This document shows, in pieces, positions 7,009 to 13,855 of a stretch of 18,088 nucleotides of DNA. The notes below the pieces were generated by a model. It was not told the DNA's origin and ran no database searches. It saw only the letters and a program-made list of their open reading frames with translations. The position numbers and the translations under genes are program-made. Numbering within the stretch: position 1 is the first letter of the stretch; each line of letters begins with the position of its first letter. Source of the stretch: an uncultured Clostridia bacterium (GTDB taxonomy: Bacteria; Bacillota; Clostridia; Peptostreptococcales; Anaerovoracaceae); NCBI GenBank assembly GCA_938009115.1, contig CALLHZ010000047.1:1-18088 (forward strand), written 5' to 3'.

Positions 7009-7388
7009 TGCAGAGCATCTCCGATGGCTAATAATATGACCTTGCTGCTGTATGTGGCACCGCTGACAGTGTCCACCTGCAGGGACTGCGCCTCCATAAC
7101 GCTTCCCGTGACCGTTTCTGCAGCCTCTCCCTGCCCGTTGGTATGCTTGACCAATTCGATCTCTGTGATCCGATGTTCATGGACGGTTACCCGGACTTCC
7201 ACGGAAATCGGAAGCGCTTTGTATGCGCCTTCATATACACCGTCTTCCACGACAGATAAATCGATCGCCGGGATCTCTGCCGTTTCCAGCGAGGCCATAT
7301 CCTTCTCGACGTTTTGAAAGAAAATATACCCAGCAATGCCGCCGACTGCCAGCAGAATCAAAATGCCGATCAGTATTTTCTTTATCAT
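7005..7388 (-). CDS. Membrane-anchored FMN-binding domain protein
   Basis: A 127-residue protein with one N-terminal membrane helix (about 4-24, KKILIGILILLAVGGIAGY) and a small FMN_bind domain facing outside. The domain starts at DGVYEG (49-54) and ends in D106-TVSGATYSS. In RnfG, NqrC and related proteins the Thr of this S-G-A-T motif (here T112) carries FMN in phosphoester linkage, added by the flavin transferase ApbE. Such proteins pass electrons across or outside the membrane. No Rnf/Nqr or ApbE gene is near, so this is a stand-alone module. The start ATG at 7388 follows AAAGGAG. Its last codons overlap the diguanylate cyclase start by 4 bp, so the two proteins probably act together, perhaps with the flavin as redox input. 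That last point is inference. Confidence 0.9.
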   Translation of the reverse strand: MIKKILIGILILLAVGGIAGYIFFQNVEKDMASLETAEIPAIDLSVVEDGVYEGAYKALPISVEVRVTVHEHRITEIELVKHTNGQGEAAETVTGSVMEAQSLQVDTVSGATYSSKVILLAIGDALQ

Positions 7389-7401
7389 GACAAGCTCCTT
7401 T

Positions 7402-7457
7402 GTATTGTAACTATTGGCTTTTCCTATTAAACTACTATTTAAATCACATTACAATAC
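7402..7457 (-). promoter_or_regulatory. Promoter and inverted repeat ahead of the FMN-binding/GGDEF pair
   Basis: On the minus strand TTGTAA (7454-7449) and TTTAAT (7431-7426) are 17 bp apart, a good sigma-A promoter. The -35 lies inside TTACAATAC (7449-7457), whose exact reverse complement GTATTGTAA occurs at 7402-7410 beside the ribosome site. The arms are centred 47 bp apart. A regulator binding both arms could control this gene pair and perhaps the divergent EamA gene. Confidence 0.45.
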
Positions 7458-7506
7458 TTCTGTTGAGAAATCCTTCCATATTTCCCAAAATCGCGAGGCC
7501 GCCCCG

Positions 7507-8379
7507 ATGAAATGGAAAAACAGTTTTCACCCTTACGCTTTGATCACCGTCTTATTCTGGTCGCTTTCCTATGTGTTCACCAGGCTGGCGCTGGGATCCT
7601 TTTCCGCCTTTTCCATCGGCTTTTTGAGATACTTTTTTGCATCCGCTGTCCTGCTGATCGCCGCCGCGTCCACGAAAATGAAGCGGCCGGCCCGGAAAGA
7701 CCTGCCCTGGTTTGCTGCAGCCGGCGCCCTGGGCTTCTTTCTTTACATGATCACCTTCAATCAGGGCTTGATCACCGTAACAGCGTCCACCGGCAGCGTC
7801 GTGATCGCAACAGTACCTGTAATGACGGCGCTTTTTGCTCTGTTCATATACAAAGAAGACCTGCGCCTCCATCAGTGGATCGCGATCTTGATCGAATTCA
7901 TCGGCGTAGCAGTCCTGACGTTGATGAACAGTATTTTTTCTGTCAATATCGGCCTGTTGTGGCTGTTTGGCGCTGCCATTTCTCTAAGTTTGTACAATCT
8001 GATCCAACGGAAGCTGACGAAAACCTACACAGCATTGCAGGCCTCGACCTACAGTATTTTCTTCGGCACACTTATGCTGATGATCTTCCTGCCGGAAACC
8101 CTGGGGGAAATTCCCGGCGCCCGCGGCCTTCATATTTTTTACGTGGCGGTGATGGGCGTTTTATCCAGCGCCGCGGCTTACGCCGCCTGGGCGAAAGCTT
8201 TTTCCAAAGCGAAGAAAACCTCTCAGGTAAGCAATTATATGTTTGTGACCCCTTTCGCTACCACGCTGCTGGGCTTTTTAATGGCCGGAGAGATCCCGGA
8301 CCGGGCAACGCTGCTGGGCGGAAGCATCATATTGCTGGGGATGCTTGTTTTCAATTTCGGCGGAAAAAGGGAATCCTGA
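7507..8379 (+). CDS. EamA/DMT-family transporter
   Basis: A 290-residue integral membrane protein of the drug/metabolite transporter superfamily, with ten predicted membrane helices in two EamA repeats (about 10-130 and 147-285). Repeat 1 begins HPYALITVLFWSLSYVFTRLAL, with the typical early W-S-x-x-x-V; it continues through LRYFFASAVLL and NQGLITVTASTGSVVIATVPV to a short charged loop KEDLRLHQW. Repeat 2 includes GAAISLSLYNLIQRKLTK, and then SSAAAYAAWAKAFSKAKKTS and MFVTPFATTLLGFLMAGEIP. Members export amino acids, metabolites or drugs; the substrate cannot be told here. ATG 7507 has GAGG 8 bp upstream and gives the normal family length. A longer version would need a TTG at 7414 inside the divergent promoter. 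It is transcribed away from the FMN/GGDEF pair and ends at the terminator at 8397-8434. Confidence 0.93.
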   Translation: MKWKNSFHPYALITVLFWSLSYVFTRLALGSFSAFSIGFLRYFFASAVLLIAAASTKMKRPARKDLPWFAAAGALGFFLYMITFNQGLITVTASTGSVVIATVPVMTALFALFIYKEDLRLHQWIAILIEFIGVAVLTLMNSIFSVNIGLLWLFGAAISLSLYNLIQRKLTKTYTALQASTYSIFFGTLMLMIFLPETLGEIPGARGLHIFYVAVMGVLSSAAAYAAWAKAFSKAKKTSQVSNYMFVTPFATTLLGFLMAGEIPDRATLLGGSIILLGMLVFNFGGKRES

Positions 8380-8396
8380 AACCCCTTCCATCAATG

Positions 8397-8434
8397 AAAA
8401 TGCATCCCGGACAAAACCGGGATGCATTTTTTTT
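8397..8434. terminator. Bidirectional intrinsic terminator
   Basis: TGCATCCCGG (8401-8410) and CCGGGATGCA (8417-8426) form a perfect 10-bp stem with loop ACAAAA. Eight T follow on the plus strand (8427-8434), and AAAA precedes the stem (8397-8400), giving TTTT for minus-strand transcripts. It sits between the convergent EamA gene (stop 8379) and the opp operon (last stop 8463) and should end both. Confidence 0.93.
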
Positions 8435-8462
8435 CGAAAACTTCCGTTCTTTGCAAAGAGCG

Positions 8463-10019
8463 CTACAGCGACAGATCGTTCCAGTAAATGAATCCGTTCT
8501 GGAGAATGTTGACGCCCTTAAGCGCAGAGCTGTGTGCGACATAATACACATCACTGTAAATTGGAATCATGTTCCATTCCGGATGCAGCATTTCAATCTG
8601 GATCGCGCCCAGTTTGTCGCTGCGTTCCTGATCATCAACGGTCGTAGCGGCATCTTCGATTGCTGCGTAGAATTCTTCACAGTTGTTTGCAGCGTTCGGG
8701 TCGTCGAAGCAGCAATTGAGAATCAGGATGGGTTCCGCCCATTCAAGGGAATGGATCCCCATGTCATAATCGTTTGCGCACAGGTACTCGTGGACATAGT
8801 TCCAGTCGATGGCTTCGATGTTCATCTTAAAGCCGTACTGCTTCATCTGCTCCTGCATGCCCTGTACGATGATCTGTCTGGTGGGGTCTGTGGAAGCATA
8901 CATCGTGAATTCCGCCATCTGGCCGTCTTTGTCCAGATAACCGTCGCCGTCGGTATCGGCCCATCCGGCTTCGGCGATCAACGCCTTGCCTCTTTCGGGA
9001 TCGTTGGCGTAGTTGGCGACGAAGTCATCCTTCGCAGCCTGGGAGAAATACATCATGTTGTCAAAGATCATGGCGTACGCAGGCACCGCTGCGCCGTTGG
9101 TCAGCTCGCAAAGGGCCTCCCGGTCGATGAGCAGGCAGAATCCCTGACGCAGTTTGAGGTCTTCAAAAATGCTGCTGTCCGTGTTGATCTCCATAAAGTC
9201 CACGACCGGATAGGTTTTCTTTGCGATCGTCACGGTATCCAGATCTTTCAGCTGGGCCTGGGCATCCATGGTGACCCCCGACCAGTAGTCGATGGCGCCG
9301 CTCTTCATTTCCTCGATGAGCGTAAAATCGTCGGTGTTGAATTTGACCTGGATCTCAGGGATCGTTGCGACGCCCTTGTTTTCCACAAGGGGAACATCCG
9401 TGACATACCCTTCGTTGGGCTTGAGTGTCACATTGGAGCCGGGTTCATAGCTTTCGACATAGTAGATGCCGTAAGGAACAGCGCCCCACATCAGTTCATC
9501 CTTGCTCATGGTGTCAAGCTGATCCTTGTCGATCACGCCCATGAAGCAGTCGCCCAGATAATAGAGAAGGTCGGAACGGAAAGAGCTCAGATGGAATATC
9601 ACCTGTCTGCCGTCCACTTCCATGGACTCAATGTTGGCATAGCCGTCCGCATAGGGGCTCACTTCTTTGCCCCATTCGATGGAGGCCACTACGTCTTCGG
9701 GCTCCACTTGTTCCCCGGTGGCATAGAATTTGCCCTCGGGAACGGTCATCGTCATGGTCAGGCCGTCTTCGCTGGTCGTAAGATCGGTGCAGATGCCGTC
9801 CAGAAGCGCGCCGGTATCAGGATCGATGCTGAACAGGGAATCTGCGATCAGGCTCTGTACCGTGGACCATGTATCCTGCTGGTAAAGATCTGTGCCGTAC
9901 CACTCACCGTCTGCAATAACGATTTTCTCTTTGGTCTGGGCTTCTCCACCGCCGCCGCAGGCAGCCAGTGACAGCACCATCACCAGGATCAGAAGCATGG
10001 AAAGTAATCGTTTTTTCAT
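8463..10019 (-). CDS. Peptide ABC transporter substrate-binding lipoprotein (SBP family 5)
   Basis: A 518-residue extracellular binding protein that captures a peptide or similar ligand for the permease encoded just upstream. It has a lipoprotein signal: MKKRLLSMLLILVMVLS followed by the lipobox L-A-A-C21, then a GGGGEA tether, so it is anchored by lipidated Cys21. The family 5 fold follows: SIDPDTGALLDGICTDLTTS early, LTMTMTVPEGKFYATGEQVEPEDVVASIEW about 87-116 (the family motif with 'F.dG..vta.DV'), LRQGFCLLIDREAL about 290-303, and a late NPLLxx-like replacement ILILNCCFDDPNAANN. DTDGDGYLDKDG (355-366) resembles a calcium loop and is common in this family. ATG 10019 follows AAAGGAGGAA. It is the last gene of the operon; a distal binding protein is less common than a first-position one. 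The ligand is unknown. Confidence 0.93.
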   Translation of the reverse strand: MKKRLLSMLLILVMVLSLAACGGGGEAQTKEKIVIADGEWYGTDLYQQDTWSTVQSLIADSLFSIDPDTGALLDGICTDLTTSEDGLTMTMTVPEGKFYATGEQVEPEDVVASIEWGKEVSPYADGYANIESMEVDGRQVIFHLSSFRSDLLYYLGDCFMGVIDKDQLDTMSKDELMWGAVPYGIYYVESYEPGSNVTLKPNEGYVTDVPLVENKGVATIPEIQVKFNTDDFTLIEEMKSGAIDYWSGVTMDAQAQLKDLDTVTIAKKTYPVVDFMEINTDSSIFEDLKLRQGFCLLIDREALCELTNGAAVPAYAMIFDNMMYFSQAAKDDFVANYANDPERGKALIAEAGWADTDGDGYLDKDGQMAEFTMYASTDPTRQIIVQGMQEQMKQYGFKMNIEAIDWNYVHEYLCANDYDMGIHSLEWAEPILILNCCFDDPNAANNCEEFYAAIEDAATTVDDQERSDKLGAIQIEMLHPEWNMIPIYSDVYYVAHSSALKGVNILQNGFIYWNDLSL

Positions 10020-10046
10020 CTTTTCCTCCTTTTAGCTGTAACGTTT

Positions 10047-11024
10047 TTACGAACTGTATTTTAGCGGGTGGATACACGCCACCTGATGCCCGTCTTCGAC
10101 GATCCGGTTCTCGGGATCGCGCTCCTTGCATTCAGGTGTTGCATATTTGCATCTCGCGTAAAACCTGCATCCGATCTCCAGGTCGATCAAGCTTCCCGGA
10201 TCGCCCTTCATGATCTCTTTTTCTCTGCCGCGATCCGCGGGATCCAGGATCGGGGCCGCATCCATCAGACCTTTCGTATAAGGATGGGCCGGACGATCGC
10301 ATATCGTCTCCGTGTCTCCGAATTCGATCAGCTGACCCAGATACATGACCGCCATCTTGCTGCTCACGTACCGTATCACATTCAAATCGTGGGTAATGAT
10401 CATATAGGTCAGATTCATCTGCTCTCGAAGATCCAAGAGCAGATTCAGGATCTGGGCCTGGACCGAAACATCCAGCGCGCTGGTAGGCTCGTCCAGGATC
10501 ATGATCTTTGGCGACAGGGCAAGGGCTCTTGCGATCGCGATGCGTTGCAGCTGACCGCCCGAAAGCTGATGGGGGAAGCTGTCCAGATACCGCAGGTCCA
10601 TCTTGACCATTTCCATGACCTCCCGGGCCTTCTCCCGGGCCTTGGATCTGGGAACGCCATGAATGATCATGGGTCGCATGATGGAGCTTTCCAGCGTCTC
10701 TCTGGGGTTGAGATTCGAAGCGGGATCCTGGAATACGACGGCGATCTCCCGATGGAGCTTTTCCATATCTTTCTTGGTGGCCCTGGAGAGATCCACGCCG
10801 TCGATGATCACATTGCCGCCGGTCATCTTCGTGAGGCTGAGCATGACTCTTGCGAGAGTGGTTTTGCCGCTGCCGGATTCTCCGACGATCCCAACGATCT
10901 CACCCTCCTGAACGGAAAACGAGATGTTGTCCACTGCCTTTACTGTGCGCTTGCTCTGACGGAACAGCCCGTTGGATACCGCAAAATGCTTTTGCAGATC
11001 GATCAGTTCTACCATATTCGACAT
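10047..11024 (-). CDS. Oligopeptide ABC transporter ATPase, OppF/DppF type
   Basis: A 325-residue ATPase, one of the two nucleotide-binding subunits of the importer. Walker A GESGSGKTT (48-56), Q-loop VVFQDPASNLNP, signature LSGGQ (154-158), Walker B MILDEP with D178-E179, H-loop H212. The C-terminal oligopeptide/dipeptide extension HPYTKGLMDAAP is followed by C286, C292, C299 and C317 in the C-x5-C-x6-C-x17-C spacing seen in Opp/Dpp ATPases, where the cysteines may hold a 4Fe-4S cluster. All catalytic residues are present. Its ATG at 11024 lies 3 bp after the stop of the OppD-type gene, with GGAGG within that gene's end, so the two subunits are made together. It is read as OppF rather than OppD because it is the second ATPase and has the longer N-terminal insert VSNGLFRQSKRTVKAV. 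Confidence 0.95.
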   Translation of the reverse strand: MSNMVELIDLQKHFAVSNGLFRQSKRTVKAVDNISFSVQEGEIVGIVGESGSGKTTLARVMLSLTKMTGGNVIIDGVDLSRATKKDMEKLHREIAVVFQDPASNLNPRETLESSIMRPMIIHGVPRSKAREKAREVMEMVKMDLRYLDSFPHQLSGGQLQRIAIARALALSPKIMILDEPTSALDVSVQAQILNLLLDLREQMNLTYMIITHDLNVIRYVSSKMAVMYLGQLIEFGDTETICDRPAHPYTKGLMDAAPILDPADRGREKEIMKGDPGSLIDLEIGCRFYARCKYATPECKERDPENRIVEDGHQVACIHPLKYSS

Positions 11025-11027
11025 CGC

Positions 11028-12008
11028 TTACGCCTCCCTTCCGGCTTGCCCGGCAAGGAAGCAGCGATACATGTGCGTCTCGGCTGCGAAGGTTTCCTCC
11101 GGCGTTTCCAGACTGCATCGCTCCATTGCATAGGGGCATCTGTTGGCGAAGCGGCACCCGGGCTTTTTATCCAAGATCCTTGGAACGGATCCGTCGATGG
11201 TCTGCAGCCGCCCCTCCTTTTGTGTTTTTCTGGGAAGCGCCTTCATGAGCAGTCTTGTATACGGATGCTTTGCATTATGGAAAATTTCAAAGACATCCCC
11301 GTATTCGATCACTTCGCCGGCATACATAACTGCGATCCGGTCGGCGACCTCAGCCACCAGCCCAAAGTTATGGGTGATCAGCATGATAGCCGTATTGTAT
11401 GTCTTTTTGAGATCCTTGATGATCTCCAGGATCTGGGCTTCGATGGTCACATCCAGCGCCGTCGTCGGCTCGTCGGCAATGAGCAGCGCCGGGTTTCTGG
11501 CAAGCATCATGGCTATCATGACCCGCTGCCGCATCCCGCCGGACATTTCATGAGGAAAGCTGTGGGCGCGCTCCTCTGCGTCCGGCATTTTAACGTCTTT
11601 ATATAATTCGATCACCTTCTGCCAGGCCTCGGCTTTGCCGATGCCGTCCAGCAGAATGCCCTCCTGCACCTGACTGCCCGTCTTGTATACCGGATTCAGG
11701 GAATCCAGGGGGTTTTGGAAGATCATGCCGATATGCCTGCCGCGGATCTTTTCCATATCTTTTTTTGAAAGCGTCCTCAGGTCCTGGCCGTTGAACAGGA
11801 TCTTTCCTTCGATATGTTCATTTCCCCCGGGCAGCAGCGCCATAATGCTGTGGGCCACAGTGGATTTTCCGCATCCGGATTCTCCGACGACTGCGAAGAT
11901 CTCGCCCTTGTTGACGGAAAGATTCACATCATGGACAGCGGACAGATAGCCGCCTTTCACCTTGTAGTCGATACTGAGGTGCTCCAATTTCAATAATTCT
12001 TCTTTCAT
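11028..12008 (-). CDS. Oligopeptide ABC transporter ATPase, OppD/DppD type
   Basis: A 326-residue ATPase that pairs with the OppF-type subunit. Walker A GESGCGKST (42-50), Q-loop MIFQNPLDSLNPVYK, signature MSGGM (155-159), Walker B LLIADEPTTALD with D179-E180, H-loop H213. The C-terminal half has HPYTRLLMKALP, then the cysteine set C285, C291, C298, C316, spaced as in the partner ATPase; a 4Fe-4S cluster is possible. The signature starts with Met instead of Leu, a common change in OppD. ATG 12008 follows GGAAGGGG. It begins 14 bp after the OppC-type gene and ends 3 bp before the OppF-type gene. Confidence 0.95.
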   Translation of the reverse strand: MKEELLKLEHLSIDYKVKGGYLSAVHDVNLSVNKGEIFAVVGESGCGKSTVAHSIMALLPGGNEHIEGKILFNGQDLRTLSKKDMEKIRGRHIGMIFQNPLDSLNPVYKTGSQVQEGILLDGIGKAEAWQKVIELYKDVKMPDAEERAHSFPHEMSGGMRQRVMIAMMLARNPALLIADEPTTALDVTIEAQILEIIKDLKKTYNTAIMLITHNFGLVAEVADRIAVMYAGEVIEYGDVFEIFHNAKHPYTRLLMKALPRKTQKEGRLQTIDGSVPRILDKKPGCRFANRCPYAMERCSLETPEETFAAETHMYRCFLAGQAGREA

Positions 12009-12022
12009 GTCTGCACCCCTTC

Positions 12023-12871
12023 CTATTGTGATTTCATATGCGGATCGAGAATATCCCGTACACCCTCGCCGAGAAGGCTGAAGCCCAGGACTGTATATAC
12101 CAGCGCAATGCCGGGGAAAATGCTGAGCCAGGGAGCGCTGCCGATATAATTGATCCCGTTGGAAAGCGCCAGGCCCCAGTCGGGAGACGGCGCCTGAGAG
12201 CCAAGTCCAAGGAAGGACAGTGTCGTGGTGGAAAGAATGGTGGCCGGCAGCGTGGTGGATACCATGACGATCAGGGCCGGCACCACATTGGGTAGTATGT
12301 AGCGGAACATCAGCGCAACGGAGGACTCACCGAAAGCGGCGCCAGTTTCCACAAAGGCCATAGTCTTGATGGACATAGTTTTTGCGCGCACGGGTCTTGC
12401 ATAGGAAGCCCAGCATACCATGGCAATGGCGATGACCGAATTTGTCAGGCCCTTGCCCATGATCGTTACTACGGCCAGCGCCAGGATCGTGCTGGGGATG
12501 CACCAGGTGAGGTCGGTCAGGAATGAAAAGAATTTATCCACCCATTTCCCGAAATAGCCGCAAATCAGCCCCACCGTGACGCCGATCACTAATTGTAGCG
12601 ACGCGCCAAGGACAGCGACCCAAAGCGTAAGCCGCGTTCCATGGATCACCCGGGACAAAACGTCCCGTCCCAGCTCGTCCGTGCCGAACAGGAACTCGCC
12701 GTTGGGCGGTGTAAACCGCGGGCCGACCCCCTGGTCGGTAAAGCCGTAGGGCGCGATCTGATCTGCAAATACAGCCACGAGCAAAACGCTCAGCAGCATC
12801 AGAAATCCAACCATAAAATTGATGTTTTTCAGGCAGGACAACAAGGTTTCTTTGGATTTATTGCCGTTCAT
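12023..12871 (-). CDS. Peptide ABC transporter permease, OppC/DppC type
   Basis: A 282-residue inner permease subunit. It has an N-terminal OppC_N segment with the first membrane helix (NFMVGFLMLLSVLLVAVFAD), then the extracytoplasmic FGTDELGRDVLSRVIHGTRLTL, which is diagnostic for OppC/DppC. Five more helices follow, with the cytoplasmic EAA-type loop AFVETGAAFGESSVALMFRY...LPN that docks on the ATPases. The C-terminus LGFSLLGEGVRDILDPH is also family-typical. I choose ATG 12871, which overlaps the OppB stop as TGATG. A GTG at 12874 (GTGA overlap) is 6 bp from the same GGAGGT and is an equal candidate; it adds one residue. Either way the overlap implies coupled translation of the two permeases. 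Confidence 0.94.
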   Translation of the reverse strand: MNGNKSKETLLSCLKNINFMVGFLMLLSVLLVAVFADQIAPYGFTDQGVGPRFTPPNGEFLFGTDELGRDVLSRVIHGTRLTLWVAVLGASLQLVIGVTVGLICGYFGKWVDKFFSFLTDLTWCIPSTILALAVVTIMGKGLTNSVIAIAMVCWASYARPVRAKTMSIKTMAFVETGAAFGESSVALMFRYILPNVVPALIVMVSTTLPATILSTTTLSFLGLGSQAPSPDWGLALSNGINYIGSAPWLSIFPGIALVYTVLGFSLLGEGVRDILDPHMKSQ

Positions 12872-13812
12872 CACTTGTCACCTCCGCTCAGCTCGATCCG
12901 GATCCTGGGATCCAGCGTGGCGATCACGATATCGCTGATCAGGTTGAAGACGACCGTAAGAATGGCGATCAGCAGAAGGACGGCCTGAACAACGGGAAAA
13001 TCCTGGACCACGATGGAGTTAAGAAGCAGATTTCCCATGCCTGGGATCCCGAAAATAGTTTCGGTGACAACAGCGCCGGAAATGAGCCAGGGAACCGACA
13101 TAAAAACCTGGACAGAGACCATGATCAACGCATTACGAAGCACATGCTTCACTTTGACCGTGCGGTCGGGAAGTCCTTTCGCATAAGCGGTGGTCACATA
13201 TTTTTCGTTCAGCACCTCCAGCACTTCGGACCGCGTCAGCCGAAGCGTGCCGGCCAGAGTGGATGCCATCAAGGCAAAAACCGGCAGTACGAAATATTTC
13301 ATGCTCTGATAGCCGCTGATGGGAAACCATTTGAGCTTGACAGCAAAGATGATGATCAGCAGTGCTCCGAGCCAGAAGCTGGGCATGGCGGTGAGTATCA
13401 AGGTGAAGTTGACCGTAAATCGATCGAACAGTGAATTCTTTTTGATAGCGCATAGAAGACCGATGGGCAGCGCAATAAGCATTTCGATGAACAACGCCCA
13501 CCCGCACAGCATCAGGCTCCTAGGGATCCGGTCCATCATCAGACCCCAAACAGGGACCTTATATCTTACGGAATTGCCGAAGTCCTGCTCGAAAACGATG
13601 TCCTTCGCCCAGCTGAGATACTGCTCATGCATGGGGCGGTCATAGCCCAGCTCGTGGGCCATCTCGGCGCGCTTCTCCGCCGGGACTTTGCGGTCGACCA
13701 TGATGTCGATGGGATTTCCGGGCATCATGTACAGCAGGCTGAACACGAGTATCGATACGGAAATGACCAGGAGAACACCCAGCGCAAGGCGCTTCAGAAT
13801 ATAGTCTTTGAT
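12871..13812 (-). CDS. Peptide ABC transporter permease, OppB/DppB type, with no ATG, GTG or TTG at the expected start
   Basis: The outer permease subunit, about 313 residues. Family features are the first helix, which ends in SLLYMMPGNPIDIM; LGYDRPMHEQYLSWAKDIV; DFGNSVRYKVPV; the EAA-type loop EVLNEKYVTTAYAKGL..RTVKVKHVLRNAL; and a C-terminal NLISDIVIATLDPRIR. The first ordinary start in frame is GTG 13746, which lies inside the first membrane helix and has no ribosome site. The open frame continues upstream and encodes KDYILKRLALGVLL, the normal OppB N-terminus. The codon at the expected Met position is ATC (13812-13810), 8 bp after AAGGGG. An ATG at 13820-13818 is out of frame and reaches a stop after eight codons. 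So the start is either a near-cognate codon or a 1-bp indel lies between 13820 and 13809. I set the start at 13812 for that reason. Confidence 0.85.
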   Translation of the reverse strand: MKDYILKRLALGVLLVISVSILVFSLLYMMPGNPIDIMVDRKVPAEKRAEMAHELGYDRPMHEQYLSWAKDIVFEQDFGNSVRYKVPVWGLMMDRIPRSLMLCGWALFIEMLIALPIGLLCAIKKNSLFDRFTVNFTLILTAMPSFWLGALLIIIFAVKLKWFPISGYQSMKYFVLPVFALMASTLAGTLRLTRSEVLEVLNEKYVTTAYAKGLPDRTVKVKHVLRNALIMVSVQVFMSVPWLISGAVVTETIFGIPGMGNLLLNSIVVQDFPVVQAVLLLIAILTVVFNLISDIVIATLDPRIRIELSGGDK

Positions 13813-13855
13813 AGTACCATCCCCTTTCCTGTGTGCTTACAAACTGTCGCTTCTA

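Noticed and set aside
8954..8989. EF-hand-like DTDGDGYLDKDG in the binding protein as a sign of a calcium-signalling protein
   Set aside because: Family 5 peptide-binding proteins commonly carry a D-x-D-G-D-G loop at this position; it does not change the assignment.
7512..9971. An 819-codon open frame on the plus strand through the EamA gene, the terminator and most of the binding-protein gene
   Set aside because: It runs in a shadow frame of two well-supported genes, crosses a strong intrinsic terminator, lacks a ribosome site and matches no family. Codon bias of the opposite strand explains the lack of stops.
10068..11606. A 512-codon plus-strand open frame antisense to the two ATPase genes
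   Set aside because: Both ATPases have all catalytic motifs in the minus frames; the antisense translation has no recognisable domain and no ribosome site.
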